Shown here in pieces: positions 1 through 12,013 of a stretch of 64,000 nt of DNA. Position 1 is the stretch's first letter; every line of letters starts with the position of its first letter. Origin of the DNA: Peltaster fructicola (lineage: Eukaryota; Ascomycota; Dothideomycetes); assembly GCA_001592805.2 (NCBI GenBank), contig CP051141.1:3472001-3536000 (forward strand), read 5' to 3'. The notes beneath the pieces were generated by a model. It worked only from the letters and a program-made list of their open reading frames with translations, was not told the origin of the DNA and did no database searches. Made by a program: the position numbers and the translations under genes.

Positions 1-584
1 ATCATGCGTTGGGATCGAAGCTCTGGCGTCGCCTGGACTTGCTGTTGCGCCATGTGCAACTGAGTGGCATATTGATGCAGCCATTCGGCGCTCAACTGGA
101 CCAGTCCAGAACCTCCCATGCCAGCATAGATGATGGGTACCATTTGAGGTGGAACGCCGCCCTGGAGGGACTCCCGCAGCATGCTCTGCTCAATGCGACG
201 TTGCTCGAGCTTCAGCGTTTCCTGCCGAGTCTTCTCTTCCTCCTGCTTGCGCCTATCTTCCTCGGCTTTCGCGTTCAGCCAATTGCGCATCGAGTCCTCC
301 TGGCCCTGCCACTGGCTCGGCGGTGCAGGCATGGCTCCTGGCGGTAGTCCGGCAGAGGCATGTACTGATGGTGGCGGCCGATTTGGATCTGGAAGCTGCA
401 TGGCTGACGGTGGTGGCAGTCCGCGGTGCGGTGTAGCCATGTCTGACGCCTGGTCAAGACTGGCTTCTCGCGACCGTGTTACCGGACGATCGATCCGCAA
501 GGATGGCGAAGCACGAAACTTGAGATGATCGAACCTCGCCGGGAAGTCATGAGTGCTTCTGCCACCTAAGTCGGCATGTGTTGG
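1..584 (-). CDS. Unidentified coiled-coil protein, partial (3' end beyond the left edge)
   Basis: An open minus-strand frame runs off position 1. It reads as a Pro-rich stretch (around MATPHRGLPPPSAMQ), then a charged helix (WLNAKAEEDRRKQEEEKTRQ...LKLEQRRIEQSMLRESL), then a Gly-rich motif (GVPPQMVPIIYAGMGGSGL) and a Gln-rich tail. The helix plus PP-x-MVP-x-(I/F)-AGMGG block looks like a conserved fungal protein region, but I cannot name the family. The frame is open upstream to an in-frame TAG near 679, which itself looks like an intron acceptor. Another plausible acceptor (TCGCAG) lies just before 584, so the exon start is uncertain. A further upstream exon may end near 755 at a GTAAGT donor. 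The frame is real; the N-terminus and function are not settled. Confidence 0.6.
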
Positions 585-3500
585 CTGCGACAGTGTGAGC
601 AACATTTGAAGCAGAACAAAGATTAGCAACGCTGCACGAGCATCATGTATCGGGAAACGAGATGCACACAACAGAGCCAGCTAAATAAGAGGTTTGTGCA
701 GGGTATCGAAAACAAAGAACAATCTGAGCATGTATAGGGCAGCGACTAGACCGACTTACCTTGGGTGTCTTGCAGGAGTACTTGACAGCTCCAGAGCACA
801 TGCGACATACGCCAGGCTGAGAGTAGCAACGATGTGCAAGCTTTTGGTCGTTTGTCTTTCCAGAGGGAAGTGCAAACGAGGGTGAGGTCGTGGAGAGTGG
901 ATCTCGGTGCAACGGTCGTTTCGATGCTCGAACCCGTTAGGACCGTTTGATGTCGATCACTCGTCACAGCGAACAGTGGAAAGCCGTGTAGCTTCAGATT
1001 GATTAGCGTGCGACAGCTCGCAAGGATCCGGAGATTTACCAATGACTGTCCTCGTCAAATCAGACTTGTGCAACACGACCCTGGCCCAGGCTCGCCCAAA
1101 GAAGGTGTGTGTGTCCTGCTGGATGGTCGCAGGCACCGGTAATGAGATTGCCTTGTGGTGGCGGTTACAACGTAGTTGAAATTCTTGAGAAGTTGGCGAG
1201 GCCGGATAATGGCTGGCAGGCAAAGTCGACACAGATGGTCTGCGGCGTGATAGGCTAGGCTGTTGGGTTGTTGGTTGTCGGCCAATCTAAAGTCGAGATC
1301 GTCGTCGAAGAATGAGAGTAAAGATTGTCGGGAGTGACTTTCGAGGGTTGTCCCTGGTGGTATAGGTCAGCTGAACAAGCTCGAAAGAGCAAGATCTGAG
1401 CTGATCTACTGCTGTAGACGAGATAAGGCAGTACAATGAGGATCAGCGGTATTGATCGACCGTCATGTGTTCCAGAGCAGGCGCAGTCGGTGTCGAGAAG
1501 AATATGATGCTCTCAAGTCAAAGAGAAGCAGGAACTCCCTGTTGCTGACACAACACAGTGACCCATCACCTTCTGGTCAGGACGAAAACACAAGACAGAT
1601 GAGCTTATTTGGGTCGTTGAAAAAGCATGGTCTGGCGTACAAGCATGTCCATGCAATATGCGCAACCCGAGCGATCGAGTATCAGCCCACGGTCAAAGTG
1701 CGAGTCACGCCCTCAATCTGAAGCTATTGGCGACAGGAGGCTGAACCGGCTCGACAGAGAGACGCTTGTGGAAAGCAATCCAGATCAGTATGAGCGGATT
1801 AGAAGCGTCAGATCTAGTGGACGCAAGGCAAAGCCAAGCTGGAGCATTCCGATCAAGCTTGTATTGCGATTCCATCTTGCTTGCTCGTGGCCAACATTGG
1901 TGCAGGCTCGCTGGTCAACAGTGCGCCGAAGAGCCGGAGATGAAGGTGAAATTGGCGTACTGACGTCGGGCGATCTTGCTACACATTCAAAGGTGTTGTG
2001 ATCCTTGCTCTCTTCGAGACGAGATTTCTCAAGGCAGCCAGCAATGACCTCGTGCACGGCATAGAAGTTAGCACCCTGTTTGGACAGCGTTCGGTGGCGC
2101 TCTTTGGCAGCACTTGCTAATCTAGCGAAGATCCAGTGGCTTGCCTATGGGCGAACCTTCCAAGATCGTTGATCTAAGGACAGCTGACTGTATGAGCCTG
2201 GGAGACGAAAAGGACGTAGCATTGCGTAGATTAGGCGGAGACGTTGCTCTGGCCAGGCGTGCTTCGGTGTTCGGCAAGCTTGTTCGCAGTGTACTGGCCA
2301 GGATGTGAGCGGCAAAGGGTGGTGGAAAGCGGTTGGTGCAAGCACGTAACGGCTCGTTTCAGGTAGACATGTGTGCATTAGTCGGTGGTGGCATGAGCCC
2401 AATAGATCGTGGAAACAAGGGTGGATGTCATAATTGGAGCTCGGTGAAGTCGGGACGCTCGCTGATCAATGCCGCATTCTGAAACTGGCAGGCATGACCG
2501 CATGGCTTTCACGTGCGGAAACGTGCGTTCTAGAAGATATCAGTAAACACGCAGCTTTTCGCAACATCTTTCGCCTAGCAAACATCGATACACACCTTCT
2601 TCGAGTCTGTCGATATTCCCACAGTCAAAGTTCGAGGCCAAGCACAGGATCATGCAATTGAACAGCATGCCGTGCGCGGTAGGGTTCAATCCGATGCTGT
2701 ACTACGGCTAATCACAATATTGAATCTGTACTTCCTGGCAAGCAGATCGATGCCCGCGCATACGAGAGCCTGGAGGAACTTCGCATCATCGGTCATATTG
2801 CTCGCCAGTTGTTGCTGTTGTCATCGTGGTCAAGATTGTGGTTTCATAATGTCTTGCGCGCCAACGCTCACGAACCTTCAATAGCGACACAGTCATTTAT
2901 CCACACGCTCTCGCACTGAGGCATTCCGTAGTGCAGACATACGTTACGACAATGGTGACTCGAGAGGTCTGGGCCCGATCTGTACGACTGTGAGCCACGC
3001 CAAAGGCTGGCAAAGAATGACTTCTCCAGCCCAAATACAAGATAGCCTCACATTGACACGCGCCAACACTCCAGCAAAAGGCTACTGCTGACTGATACAA
3101 GCTCACGCCTGCTTGGATAAGGATTAAAAGCATTGAAAGGTTGGCACCGAATCAATGGAATCGTGCTTAAGCTTTTCCACCGTGTGTAAACCTTCGCAAT
3201 GGCGTTCCCAGAACATCATTCTGCAGCGTCAGACCAGGACCACTCAACAACGCCGCAGGCTGCTAAGGCCGAGCCAGGGAATAAGCATATATCGCCTCAA
3301 ACCATCGTTCTGTTCTCAATACAGGAAGGATTCGCAGCACTCGATTGGGAGGGCATCGTGACCACATGCAGAGCCTGAGACAAGCTTAAACGCCGCCAAC
3401 TGCGCCGTTGTGCAATGGTCCAGATCGCGATACTCGATCTGGACGACAGGCATTCAAACAGGAAAGCAGCTATGCTCCTACAAGATGCTCTTGTACCTTC

Positions 3501-4099
3501 ATCCTCTGCACGCTTGCCTCCTATACTCTTTCACGATTCCGCGCATTCAATAAAGGCAATATCGTCGACAGACCGATGATGCTAGACTGCCACTCAATAC
3601 CAATACTCTGTGAAGCAGCCGATGCTATCGATTTGGGTCAGCATTTCCACAAGACTCCCAGGTGTGCCACTCCTCGGCAACGAGCCTCGCAGGGTTAATC
3701 ATCGTGCACGACTTCATCGGCGTCGCTGTCTCGAGATTCCGCAATCTAAGCAGTCTTTGAGGCTCTTTGCGAGCTGGAAGCCTACTAATTGGCGAAAGTG
3801 ATGAAGATGCCTGCCTAGTCACTACTGGCTATCATGATCCAGACCAGCGCCGCCATCGATCTCTCCGAGTCGATATGGATTGCTACTGTAGTTCCTTATT
3901 CACAGAGACAGATGACCTCGACGCACTCTGCGCTCGATAGCTTACTGTTGCTAGCGACCTTGAGTAGCAGCACGGTTGATGGAGCAGGCACCAGGGGACC
4001 AGACCAGATAATCCTACATCTGAGGCCGAGGAAGATGCAGTTCCTGGTTTCTACAGTAAACATGGAGTCCACTGAGGCATCCGTCAGTACATGGGCATA
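585..4099. other. Gene-poor stretch, no supported gene
   Basis: About 3.5 kb with only short, mutually overlapping open frames, none with a recognisable domain, a good intron series or a long open stretch. The first 200 bases may hold the 5' exon and leader of the gene at 1-584. I saw no tRNA, no terminal repeats and no transposase or reverse transcriptase. Confidence 0.5.
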
Positions 4100-6330
4100 A
4101 TAGGATGAAGAAAGACTTACCTTCAGATGCGTACATTGGTGGTGAGAGATCGATATCTTCCGCATCGTTCATAAGTGTATCGGCCATCCTCGATTAGACT
4201 GCCTCAAGAACATGAGTGACAGCGGCTCTAATCATCTCAGCCTGCTTCAAGGCAGTCTGAGTTGCGTCCGACGCGCCACGCAGTAAGTCTGATACTGTCT
4301 TTATGACCCTAATGTGTGAGTAACGAAGGGCATTGACAAGGGAGCAGTAAGCGCCGAGCTCGACAGCACTTCCATGCCGATACCAATGACGAGTCAGGCA
4401 GGGAAAGACCTTTGTCTGTGGTCGTCCCGCGCATCGTTGCTGCAATGATGAGGTAGATGTCTTCTCGTTCATGTGCAGCTCCTTGAAACCTGTCAAGGAA
4501 TCGTAACAAGCTACACCTCCGTCCTAGGCGATGTGGCCAATGTCAGATACGATCCGAACTTGAGGAAGACATCTGACATGCCAAGAGAGCGCCCGTGGTC
4601 AGCGAAAGTGACTTGAAAGGTCTTGACTGCAGCGAATTGCGAGTTTGTCGGCCAAGCTCAGCGCCTACTGCTTCAATACTCGCATCACCTTGTTCAGGTG
4701 CATCAGGAATCCCAGAGGTGCTTGCAAGCATAATGAAGTGGTCCATATACTTAGGTGTGCCGTTGTGGAGCTTGATCGTGCTTGGCACCCTCGACTTGAT
4801 GGTGATGTTCCCATAATCCCAAGTAAGCTTGGCGATAGACCAATCCTGCAGAGCCATGGCACACTACATGAAGCCTTTGATCTTCGAGACCTTGGCATTG
4901 CGTGGTTGTGCCCAGACATTGACAGCCACAACATCAGAAGTGTCCCATGAAAAAGCACTCACACGTCTTCCGGAGAGGGTCATCTGCAAGAACTCTCGAG
5001 CTTGTGGCTTCCTCGAATCAGATCTCCAAACCAAGACAATATGGCCAGCACTAGGAAACGAAGAGCAGGAGTACGAGCCTTCGGACAATGTCGCCAAAAC
5101 CTTGGCAAAGCACATGTATGCGATTGGGCTCGAGCTGAACCCTGTTTAGCTTCAGTAGAACGACAGGGACCGTGTCAATGGCAGCCACCTTGATCACGAT
5201 CTTATCAGTGTGCTTGCCAGCCTGCATCGTTCGGCAGGATGTCTCCAGGTCTTTACAGCTATGCTCCACAATGGATCCCACAGCGTTGACTGCTCCAGTC
5301 TGTATACAATCCAGAATCTCCTGCGTCGACTTCGCAAGTGTGAGGTGATCCGTTCTCTCTATGTGCTCGAGGTTGGCTAGGGCGAAGGCGACGTATCTGA
5401 TCAAAGCAGCAGTCACAAAGCCTGCGTTGCTAGCGACGTCCCACAAGTCGACCTCGATTGTATGACCAAGTTGTGCCATACATCACAAGGTATGGATGAG
5501 CTGCTCGCCCGTCAGGAGAAGATGTGGTCGTCTGGGATGTCGTACTGATCCATGAGAAGCCTCCGCTTGACAAAGGTGTCCACTGTGACGTTAGGGCAGG
5601 TTCATATAGCGATCTGAAAAGCGGCTTGACCAAGATCGCTGACAGCGGCGTGAATAAGGACAGAGTCTGAATCCCTTGAGACGCACAATATCGATCAGAC
5701 CGCTGTCAGCTCTCACGTGTAGGGTGAGCAGAGACGCAGGCTCAACGTGAGTCGTACCCGTCGTTAGCTTCTGGCCGATATCGTGATAGTCCCTAGAGGT
5801 GATATGAAAGCTTTCTCACCGAAGCCCGACCACTGCCTGACCCATACGACGTTCGAGCCTTGCCGGGTGACACTACCTGCGGTCTCGCAGCTGATAGATC
5901 CGCATCACTGCACGAAGCCACCGGGCCAGGCTAGGATTCGCTTCTTGACAGATTGCCGCCACGCAACCTATTACGAAGCACTGCTTCATATCCGTATGGA
6001 TAGACCAATCCCAGCGTTACAGGATCCATTGCGAGCTGGCGGAGTCCACGAGTTGAAGGGGTTGGTCATTGATCGATACACCATATGCGAAGGCTCAGCT
6101 ACAGCTGGTGTGGCTATCCAGGTAGTCGGCATGTGTATCGATGTTGATTGATTCTTGACCGTGGATGAGGTCAAGTTGGAAGTCGCTCGGTAAGCGAAAG
6201 CTTGGCAAGAAATGAGTCCAAATCACGTGGTACACTTCTTCGTTTGTCTTCGAGATCAACCTCACTTCCGCACGCCATCACCACCTTCCCATTGACGGTT
6301 GCCAGCTCTTGACCGAGCGAGTACAGACTA
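4100..6330 (-). pseudogene. Decayed or heavily split coding region, family not recognised
   Basis: Successive minus-strand segments in changing frames read like ordinary globular protein. Examples, from upstream to downstream, are LYSLGQELATVNGKVVMACG (near 6.3 kb), YHDIGQKLTTGTTHVEPASL (near 5.75 kb), a roughly 140-residue stretch beginning near 5.48 kb with HTIEVDLWDVASNAGF, and DWSIAKLTWDYGNITIK (near 4.85 kb). They keep the same order and strand over about 2.2 kb. No single set of GT-AG introns joins them cleanly, so I read this as a gene remnant with several breaks. A poorly modelled many-intron gene is possible. I cannot assign a function. Confidence 0.35.
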
Positions 6331-7074
6331 TGAGGTCTGCGCTAGGTCAGGCTAGAACAACACCACAGGTGCTGCGAGGCTTCTATTATGCATTCAACCC
6401 TTCGACACATGGCGCCTTGACAATGCGCATGCTACTGGTGATCATGGTCAGTCGACTGCAAGAATTCGTTGCACCCCAGAGAGAGCTGCTCCCACCAGGA
6501 GTGGGACGATAGACGGCCGCTGATTGCTTTTGCAAGGCTGAGATAAGGAGCTGAAAGCTTCCATCCAGACTCGAAGCCACCAAACTCGAAGCTGCTGCTA
6601 TTGCCCCTCAGTACATCAAGACTTGAAAGTATGATAACTTCACAGCTCTATGGTATGCCGGATGCCCGAAAGACCTTACCAAGATACGATACCAGTCGCG
6701 TTGAGTTCATACTCTACGTACGACGAGACTTGCATACTCTTGTTCTTCCTGTTGTTCTGTAGGCTTGTGAAAGCCTGTACCTGCCGGCTGAACATTTGGG
6801 CCATGTGCTTGCTACACCATGTGAAAAAGTGGAGGAGCTCGAACGCCACAAGACCTTACAGGAAGTGTCCTCGAATATATGGTGGTCTCCAGCAACACAT
6901 GGTCGCACTCAGGCCAAAGTTAGACGCCACAAAACCGCGAGGCTGTACACATGCACCTTGTCGGTTGGCGAGTGTCCATGGACGAGCATATGAGGTCCCG
7001 AGGGCTCGGGCGCCACGAGGTGGTGCTTTGCCCACACCTGCACCTGTCCACTAACTATGTGCCTGCCGAGGGAC
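6331..7074. other. Intergenic, promoter side of the membrane-protein gene
   Basis: There are only short open frames on both strands without recognisable domains. The right end is the upstream region of the gene starting at 7132. Confidence 0.4.
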
Positions 7075-7080
7075 TATAAA
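7075..7080 (+). promoter_or_regulatory. TATA box of the 7132 gene
   Basis: A perfect TATAAA lies 52 bases before the ATG at 7132. Transcription would start roughly 30 bases downstream, leaving a very short leader. No other start codon lies in between. Confidence 0.55.
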
Positions 7081-7131
7081 GGCTTCGAGGTCTGACTGAC
7101 TGAACCTTTAGCTTGGTTACTTCCCGTCGAA

Positions 7132-8676
7132 ATGGCACCATATGCCAAGCACGGCCAACCTCTACTCGTCTACCCACAAGCTCCGCCTGGACAATTTGCA
7201 CCATATCAACAATGGCAGCAGAAGGAACCTATCGTCGAGCGGCAAGAACTTGCAGCTCCACGCCATGGCATCGATTGGTGGACTTTTCTCGCCCTTTGCT
7301 TGACATGGATGGCGCTTGTTGCGAGTAGTGCCATCCTGTTGTACCTCACTCACTGGAGCATGTCCGCGCGATCGGTCTCCGGTATCATTGTCACATCGGA
7401 CGAGATTGCAGCCACGCTACTTTACACAGCAGTACCAATCCTTGTGGCAACGGTCTTGAACGAAGTGCTGATCGAACGCTGCTGGCGTCGTGTTGTCTAT
7501 GTAGCACTTGGTAGCCGAAAGCCTGGACGAAGCAACGAGTCCCTTGCACGATCCCTAAGAGCCGCCAACTTCGACATCTTTCCCTTTCTCCAGCATGCCT
7601 GGAAGCGCAGACCGGCAGGCATTGAATGGCTTGCTGGAATTAGCTACTGTCTACTGCGATGGGGCACTGCTGTCTCCATATCGACTGTGCAGCTGGCAGT
7701 AACGTGGAAATCAAATACGGCAGGCAAGACATACTGGACGGACCAGAGACATGCATGGCTGTTGCTGCCGGTCGTATTGCATGCTTTATGCATCTTTGGC
7801 TCATTCGTCATCTGGATGAAGCCACCGTGGCGACTGTTCAGCAATCGCTACTCAGATGCTGGCTTGCTTAGCAAATACGAGCCATACCTGCGACGAGTGC
7901 AGGGAGGCACACTTGTCAATGCACCTACTATTGCTGATCATCTCGAAAGACCTCGGGATCTGGAAAGAGAGCTGAAGACAGGTCGGCAGATGGGCGCGAA
8001 AATCCGTGGGCTCTGGGTAGGACTTCTTCTTATGTTCACTCCACCCGGCCTGGCTTGGCTTTTGTGCAGGTATACCAACTTCGCCACGCTGTTGACCATT
8101 GGCGAGATGCGAATGGGACTTCATCTGATCTTCCTGGTACAGAACGTCTGCTACAGCTTCGCACTGAACTTCGCCATCTGGAACGTTTCCTTGGACGGTC
8201 TGTGTCGTACACTCCACGGCACGCCAAAGCCAGGCCTTCACTTCCTTGGCTACTCGTCGGGCACAATATTGCTGTTCAAGGCACTCAAGGTCAGACGTCC
8301 GATCCGAGCTTCGATCTTCCTGGGTTTCTTCTGGCTACAAGCTTGTATGATGCGAGGACTGACCGTATTCTATGCTTTTTGTGCAAGTGCATTGAGCTAC
8401 GGCTTGACCTCCGACTTCATGGCTTTCGCAGATCCGTACTTCTGGGTAGCTTGGGTGGGCATATCAGCAGTGATTGCCGTACCACTATTCGCTGTATGGG
8501 TATTGACCCAGACGGATTCGCCAGTGCGACCGGATGATGGCTGGGTATGGGCAACCATTGCGAAAGGTGCTCTGCGTGGTGAAGGCTTCTATGGAGTTCA
8601 GGATAGGCAGGCCTGTTGGGGCAAAGATGTTCAGCCATTCCGGAGACATGCTTATGCTGGAGCGAAGTTATTATAG
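7132..8676 (+). CDS. Multi-pass membrane protein of unknown function
   Basis: A single-exon ORF of 514 residues. The first ~45 residues are hydrophilic and Pro/Gln-rich. Hydrophobic segments follow at about 48-72 (WWTFLALCLTWMALVASSAI), 90-110, 165-190, 205-225, 300-320, 325-350, 375-400 (ASIFLGFFWLQACMMRGLTV) and 430-455 (FWVAWVGISAVIAVPLFAVW), giving about eight transmembrane spans. No catalytic motif, transporter signature or signal peptide is evident. I do not recognise the family; a lineage-restricted fungal integral membrane protein is the fairest description. The ATG is the first after a TATAAA, and the context AAATGG is good. Confidence 0.75.
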   Translation: MAPYAKHGQPLLVYPQAPPGQFAPYQQWQQKEPIVERQELAAPRHGIDWWTFLALCLTWMALVASSAILLYLTHWSMSARSVSGIIVTSDEIAATLLYTAVPILVATVLNEVLIERCWRRVVYVALGSRKPGRSNESLARSLRAANFDIFPFLQHAWKRRPAGIEWLAGISYCLLRWGTAVSISTVQLAVTWKSNTAGKTYWTDQRHAWLLLPVVLHALCIFGSFVIWMKPPWRLFSNRYSDAGLLSKYEPYLRRVQGGTLVNAPTIADHLERPRDLERELKTGRQMGAKIRGLWVGLLLMFTPPGLAWLLCRYTNFATLLTIGEMRMGLHLIFLVQNVCYSFALNFAIWNVSLDGLCRTLHGTPKPGLHFLGYSSGTILLFKALKVRRPIRASIFLGFFWLQACMMRGLTVFYAFCASALSYGLTSDFMAFADPYFWVAWVGISAVIAVPLFAVWVLTQTDSPVRPDDGWVWATIAKGALRGEGFYGVQDRQACWGKDVQPFRRHAYAGAKLL

Positions 8677-8849
8677 ATATGCGCATTGCGTATGGTTCTC
8701 AACTCTGTCTGTGCATCAAGCTTGAACAACATCAAAACCGTCCTTGCAATCATCGGAAGAGCAGATGCGTTCTAAACATTAGACTATGGGTGTGTTATAA
8801 CTCTTGTGAAATGCATTACTCGTGCCAGTCTCGAGGTACGGACGGCAGC

Positions 8850-11435
8850 CTATGCAGTCGTTCCTTTGTTTCCATTCCTCTTCTTCCCTATCTTGTACTC
8901 GACTCGCGCCACCCGCATCAGAAGATCCTCGTCTCGAATTGGTACGAACGAGGTCAAGACCTTCATGGCGTTCTCGAAATCGCTGTCGATGATGATCTCG
9001 CGCGTTGCGTCAATCAGCGCAGTCGACGTAGCATGCAGCACATCCAGATCCGCACCGCCGAAGGAGCCACTGTTGATGGGCACTGCGTCGCCCAGCAGCA
9101 TGAAGACGTCCCACACTCTGAGTTGTGCTGGGAAAGGCACAGACATGTTGAACAGTGTCAGGTACCATCGAGTACCGTAAGATGTGGATGCGATAGCGAG
9201 ATTATTGAGTTTTCGGGCCATGTCGCTTCCAGCCAGCCATTGATCCTCAAGCTCTTTCAGTGCAGCCATCAGTCCGTTAAAGCCAGGCTGGAACAGCTGC
9301 TCGAGTCCACGCAGCTGCCACAGACGGACCATCATGACGAAAGCTCGCTCTTCATCGAAATAGCATAGCAGGGTGGCAGCTAGGCTCGCCATCCCTTGCA
9401 CATAGCCAATCTCGGGGAAGTACAGCGCGATAGCATGCAGCACTCGGAACAGCAGACGCTGCCCGCCTCGGTACCTGCGTCGAAACATGACATGCATGCT
9501 TATGGTCCTTGGCACATCGACGTCGATCTGATAGTCGTCGGCACAATTTGTGTCCTGCAGCTGCCAGAACTGTTGTATCAGGTGTTTGTCGTTGTCATAG
9601 TTTCCTCTTCTTCTGGCAGACGCACTGAGAAAGCTATGCCATGCTGTTGCTCGCCATCGATCTGGAATGCCTTTCCATGTCCTGCTGATCACTTTAGGGT
9701 CGTTGACATCGAAATCGAAAAGCATGCCTCCGCCAGTGCCTTGCGTGCTGTCTTTCAGGGGTCGTGCCATCTTTTGCCACTTCTCGTTGCGAGCCCATTC
9801 ACGTCGGCGCAGAAGATTGATAGCCTGGCCGTCATCTTGGTTCTCGGCAATGTCTGCGAGGCCTGGTGGAAGGGTAAGCATGTCTCCTGCAGCATCAGTG
9901 ATCCGTCGATCCCTCCCTCGAAACGTGCTGCGTCGAGATCTGACCGAAGGACTTGCAGATACGGCGCTGTGCAAGGAGCTTGGACGTATCGAAGCCTGTG
10001 GCGGTACGGACCTCGATGAGCGTGCTGTGGATGGTGTTCGTCTTAGACCACGTCTTCTAGGCTGGTCTGCTGCAAGACGTAGACCTGTAGCGACACGATG
10101 CAGACCAGCGGCGTTAGCTCCTGAGCCTGGTCTATCTGGCTCACTTCGGGGTACGATGAAGCCATAACGATCGACATCTCCGCCATCGATGTCTTGCCAG
10201 TCTTCTATGCCGCCGGCAAGCTCGTGCTCAGCTTTGGTATGATAGCTTGCTCTGATATCTTGGGACATCCTGCCAGGCTTCGAGGCGCCAGCTTGACGTG
10301 ATTTGCGTATGGGTAGGTCCTCTAGCTGATCTTGAGGAGAGTCATCGTTACGATGGGACGTCGGTGTGTCTGAGCTGTCTTTGCCACTCTGTACTGACCA
10401 GTCTGCACCGTCCTCGTCTCCAGCTTCGTACATGCTCCTCACTTTCATCGAAAAGTTAATCTCGTCCGCCGAAAGCACTCTCCCTCCAGCAATGGCGGCC
10501 TGCAGCATCTGAAGACTCGGTTTTCGTCGTCCAGCCTTGAGTCTTGTGGGCGTTTCTGGAATATTCTCCTTGTCTCCTTCTGCCATTGGTGTAGGCTCGA
10601 CAGCTGGCGGTACAGGCTCTGATATGGTTGGGATCTCAACAGCGGGAACCGCTCTATCATTTGCATGACCTGCACTCGAGATTGGGACTGGCATCGTGGG
10701 TGGCTTCAATGTTCCATTGCTAGCAGCGGCCGTTGTCGTTGTCAGTTCTGTCGTGCTCCTGCTTGGGAGTAGTGTTGTTCCAGGTTCCGCCGCGGTCTTG
10801 TTTGCCATGGATACCGTCGAAGGTTCTAGCGTGCTCTTACTCGCTGGTCCGAACCAATTGTCCATATCCTTGCCAAAGAAGATGCTTCCCCTGTGCGAGA
10901 AGCCAAAATTGGTTACATCGAGGTCCTCTAGGCCACCAGTCGGTATGTCTGTCTCCAGACCTCTGAAGCTGCTCAAGCGTTTGAAGTTCGGCGGCGAGAC
11001 ACTCCTTGTCTTCTGCTTCGACGCTTTCTTACTCCTCCGTCTCCCTAATGATGTTCGTGGTCTCCTCGCTGTTTCTTGTACGGTGGGAAGTGCGATCTGC
11101 TTGTTAGGATCTCCTGCAAGGACGAATGCTGGAAGATTAGGTGTAGGAGGGAGTGTGGGCGACAATTGACTCTTCGTTGAACCGGCGAAGCCAGAGTCGC
11201 GCTTGACGTCGTCAGACAGCTGTGACGTTCGTCGTTGAGCAGGAGCTGTTCGTGGTCGTGGCGTTCTCTCTTGAGGATTCGACATCGTCTCCTCCCTCAG
11301 TGCTGCTACTGCTGCCTTCGGCGGTACTCCTGGTGATGCCTGGTCATAGAGGACACTCTTGACAGCATCAGAGGCATGCGTTGTCCTTTGGCGCTGTGCT
11401 AGCGCACTCGTGGCATTATCGACGAAGGTACTCAT
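8850..11435 (-). CDS. TBC-domain Rab GTPase-activating protein
   Basis: A single-exon ORF of 861 residues. The N-terminal ~550 residues are Ser/Pro/Arg-rich and probably disordered, with basic patches such as RRPRTSLGRRRSKKASKQK. The TBC domain lies at about 575-800. It keeps all three signature motifs: RWRATAW (R-x3-W), IDVDVPR (I-x2-D-x2-R, the catalytic arginine finger, near 640) and YVQG (the glutamine finger, near 675). It should therefore be an active dual-finger GAP that speeds GTP hydrolysis on a Rab protein in vesicle traffic. The target Rab cannot be told from sequence. Long open frames on the opposite strand are shadows of this gene. Confidence 0.92.
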   Translation of the reverse strand: MSTFVDNATSALAQRQRTTHASDAVKSVLYDQASPGVPPKAAVAALREETMSNPQERTPRPRTAPAQRRTSQLSDDVKRDSGFAGSTKSQLSPTLPPTPNLPAFVLAGDPNKQIALPTVQETARRPRTSLGRRRSKKASKQKTRSVSPPNFKRLSSFRGLETDIPTGGLEDLDVTNFGFSHRGSIFFGKDMDNWFGPASKSTLEPSTVSMANKTAAEPGTTLLPSRSTTELTTTTAAASNGTLKPPTMPVPISSAGHANDRAVPAVEIPTISEPVPPAVEPTPMAEGDKENIPETPTRLKAGRRKPSLQMLQAAIAGGRVLSADEINFSMKVRSMYEAGDEDGADWSVQSGKDSSDTPTSHRNDDSPQDQLEDLPIRKSRQAGASKPGRMSQDIRASYHTKAEHELAGGIEDWQDIDGGDVDRYGFIVPRSEPDRPGSGANAAGLHRVATGLRLAADQPRRRGLRRTPSTARSSRSVPPQASIRPSSLHSAVSASPSVRSRRSTFRGRDRRITDAAGDMLTLPPGLADIAENQDDGQAINLLRRREWARNEKWQKMARPLKDSTQGTGGGMLFDFDVNDPKVISRTWKGIPDRWRATAWHSFLSASARRRGNYDNDKHLIQQFWQLQDTNCADDYQIDVDVPRTISMHVMFRRRYRGGQRLLFRVLHAIALYFPEIGYVQGMASLAATLLCYFDEERAFVMMVRLWQLRGLEQLFQPGFNGLMAALKELEDQWLAGSDMARKLNNLAIASTSYGTRWYLTLFNMSVPFPAQLRVWDVFMLLGDAVPINSGSFGGADLDVLHATSTALIDATREIIIDSDFENAMKVLTSFVPIRDEDLLMRVARVEYKIGKKRNGNKGTTA

Positions 11436-12013
11436 CGTGTCGCGCGATCGTCCCAGACATCGATATCCCTTACTTCCGCGTTGTCATTGGTGATTGACAG
11501 CCTGTCGTCGATGGCCAGCGTCGCAGCAGGATGCTTCAGAAGCTCGTGTCGCAGTCAAATGGTGATGCAGGGTTAAGTCACTTGTGACTGTGGCACGCCA
11601 GGTCCTCCCGACAAGCATCAACCCAGGAATTTGTGCTCTCCGCTCCAAAACAGATCCTCGGAACCATCCAAGATGAAGCTAATTAAGCACTTGAATGCGT
11701 TAGAGGCGCGTAATTTTAGCCTTCCACATGTCACCGATCATTCCAATATGCATGGCCACTAATTTCCTTGTAGCCAAAGGCCAAGCAGATCGTCTTGTCG
11801 TGGAGCAGCTATATTGCTGGCTCTGCGTGGTCTCAGCCTCAATACGTCACGGTTTCCAATGGTCAAGCTGTGTTGCGACAACACTACACCGTTGCCATTG
11901 ACATTGATTGAGAAGGCTAAGACTGAATCATAGGCTGATAGCTGAAACCCACCAAAGATATGTTCCCATCCATCGTAGCCACATCGAGACATCTCTTATG
12001 GCCAGTAGTCAGC
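11436..12013. other. Intergenic, nothing recognised
   Basis: This is the upstream region of the TBC gene (reading left) and the 3' side of the cytochrome b561 gene. It holds only short open frames. Confidence 0.4.

Noticed and set aside
8616-10167. Long plus-strand open frames of up to 250 codons
   Set aside because: They lie opposite the TBC-domain gene, have no domain and follow its codon pattern; they are shadows.
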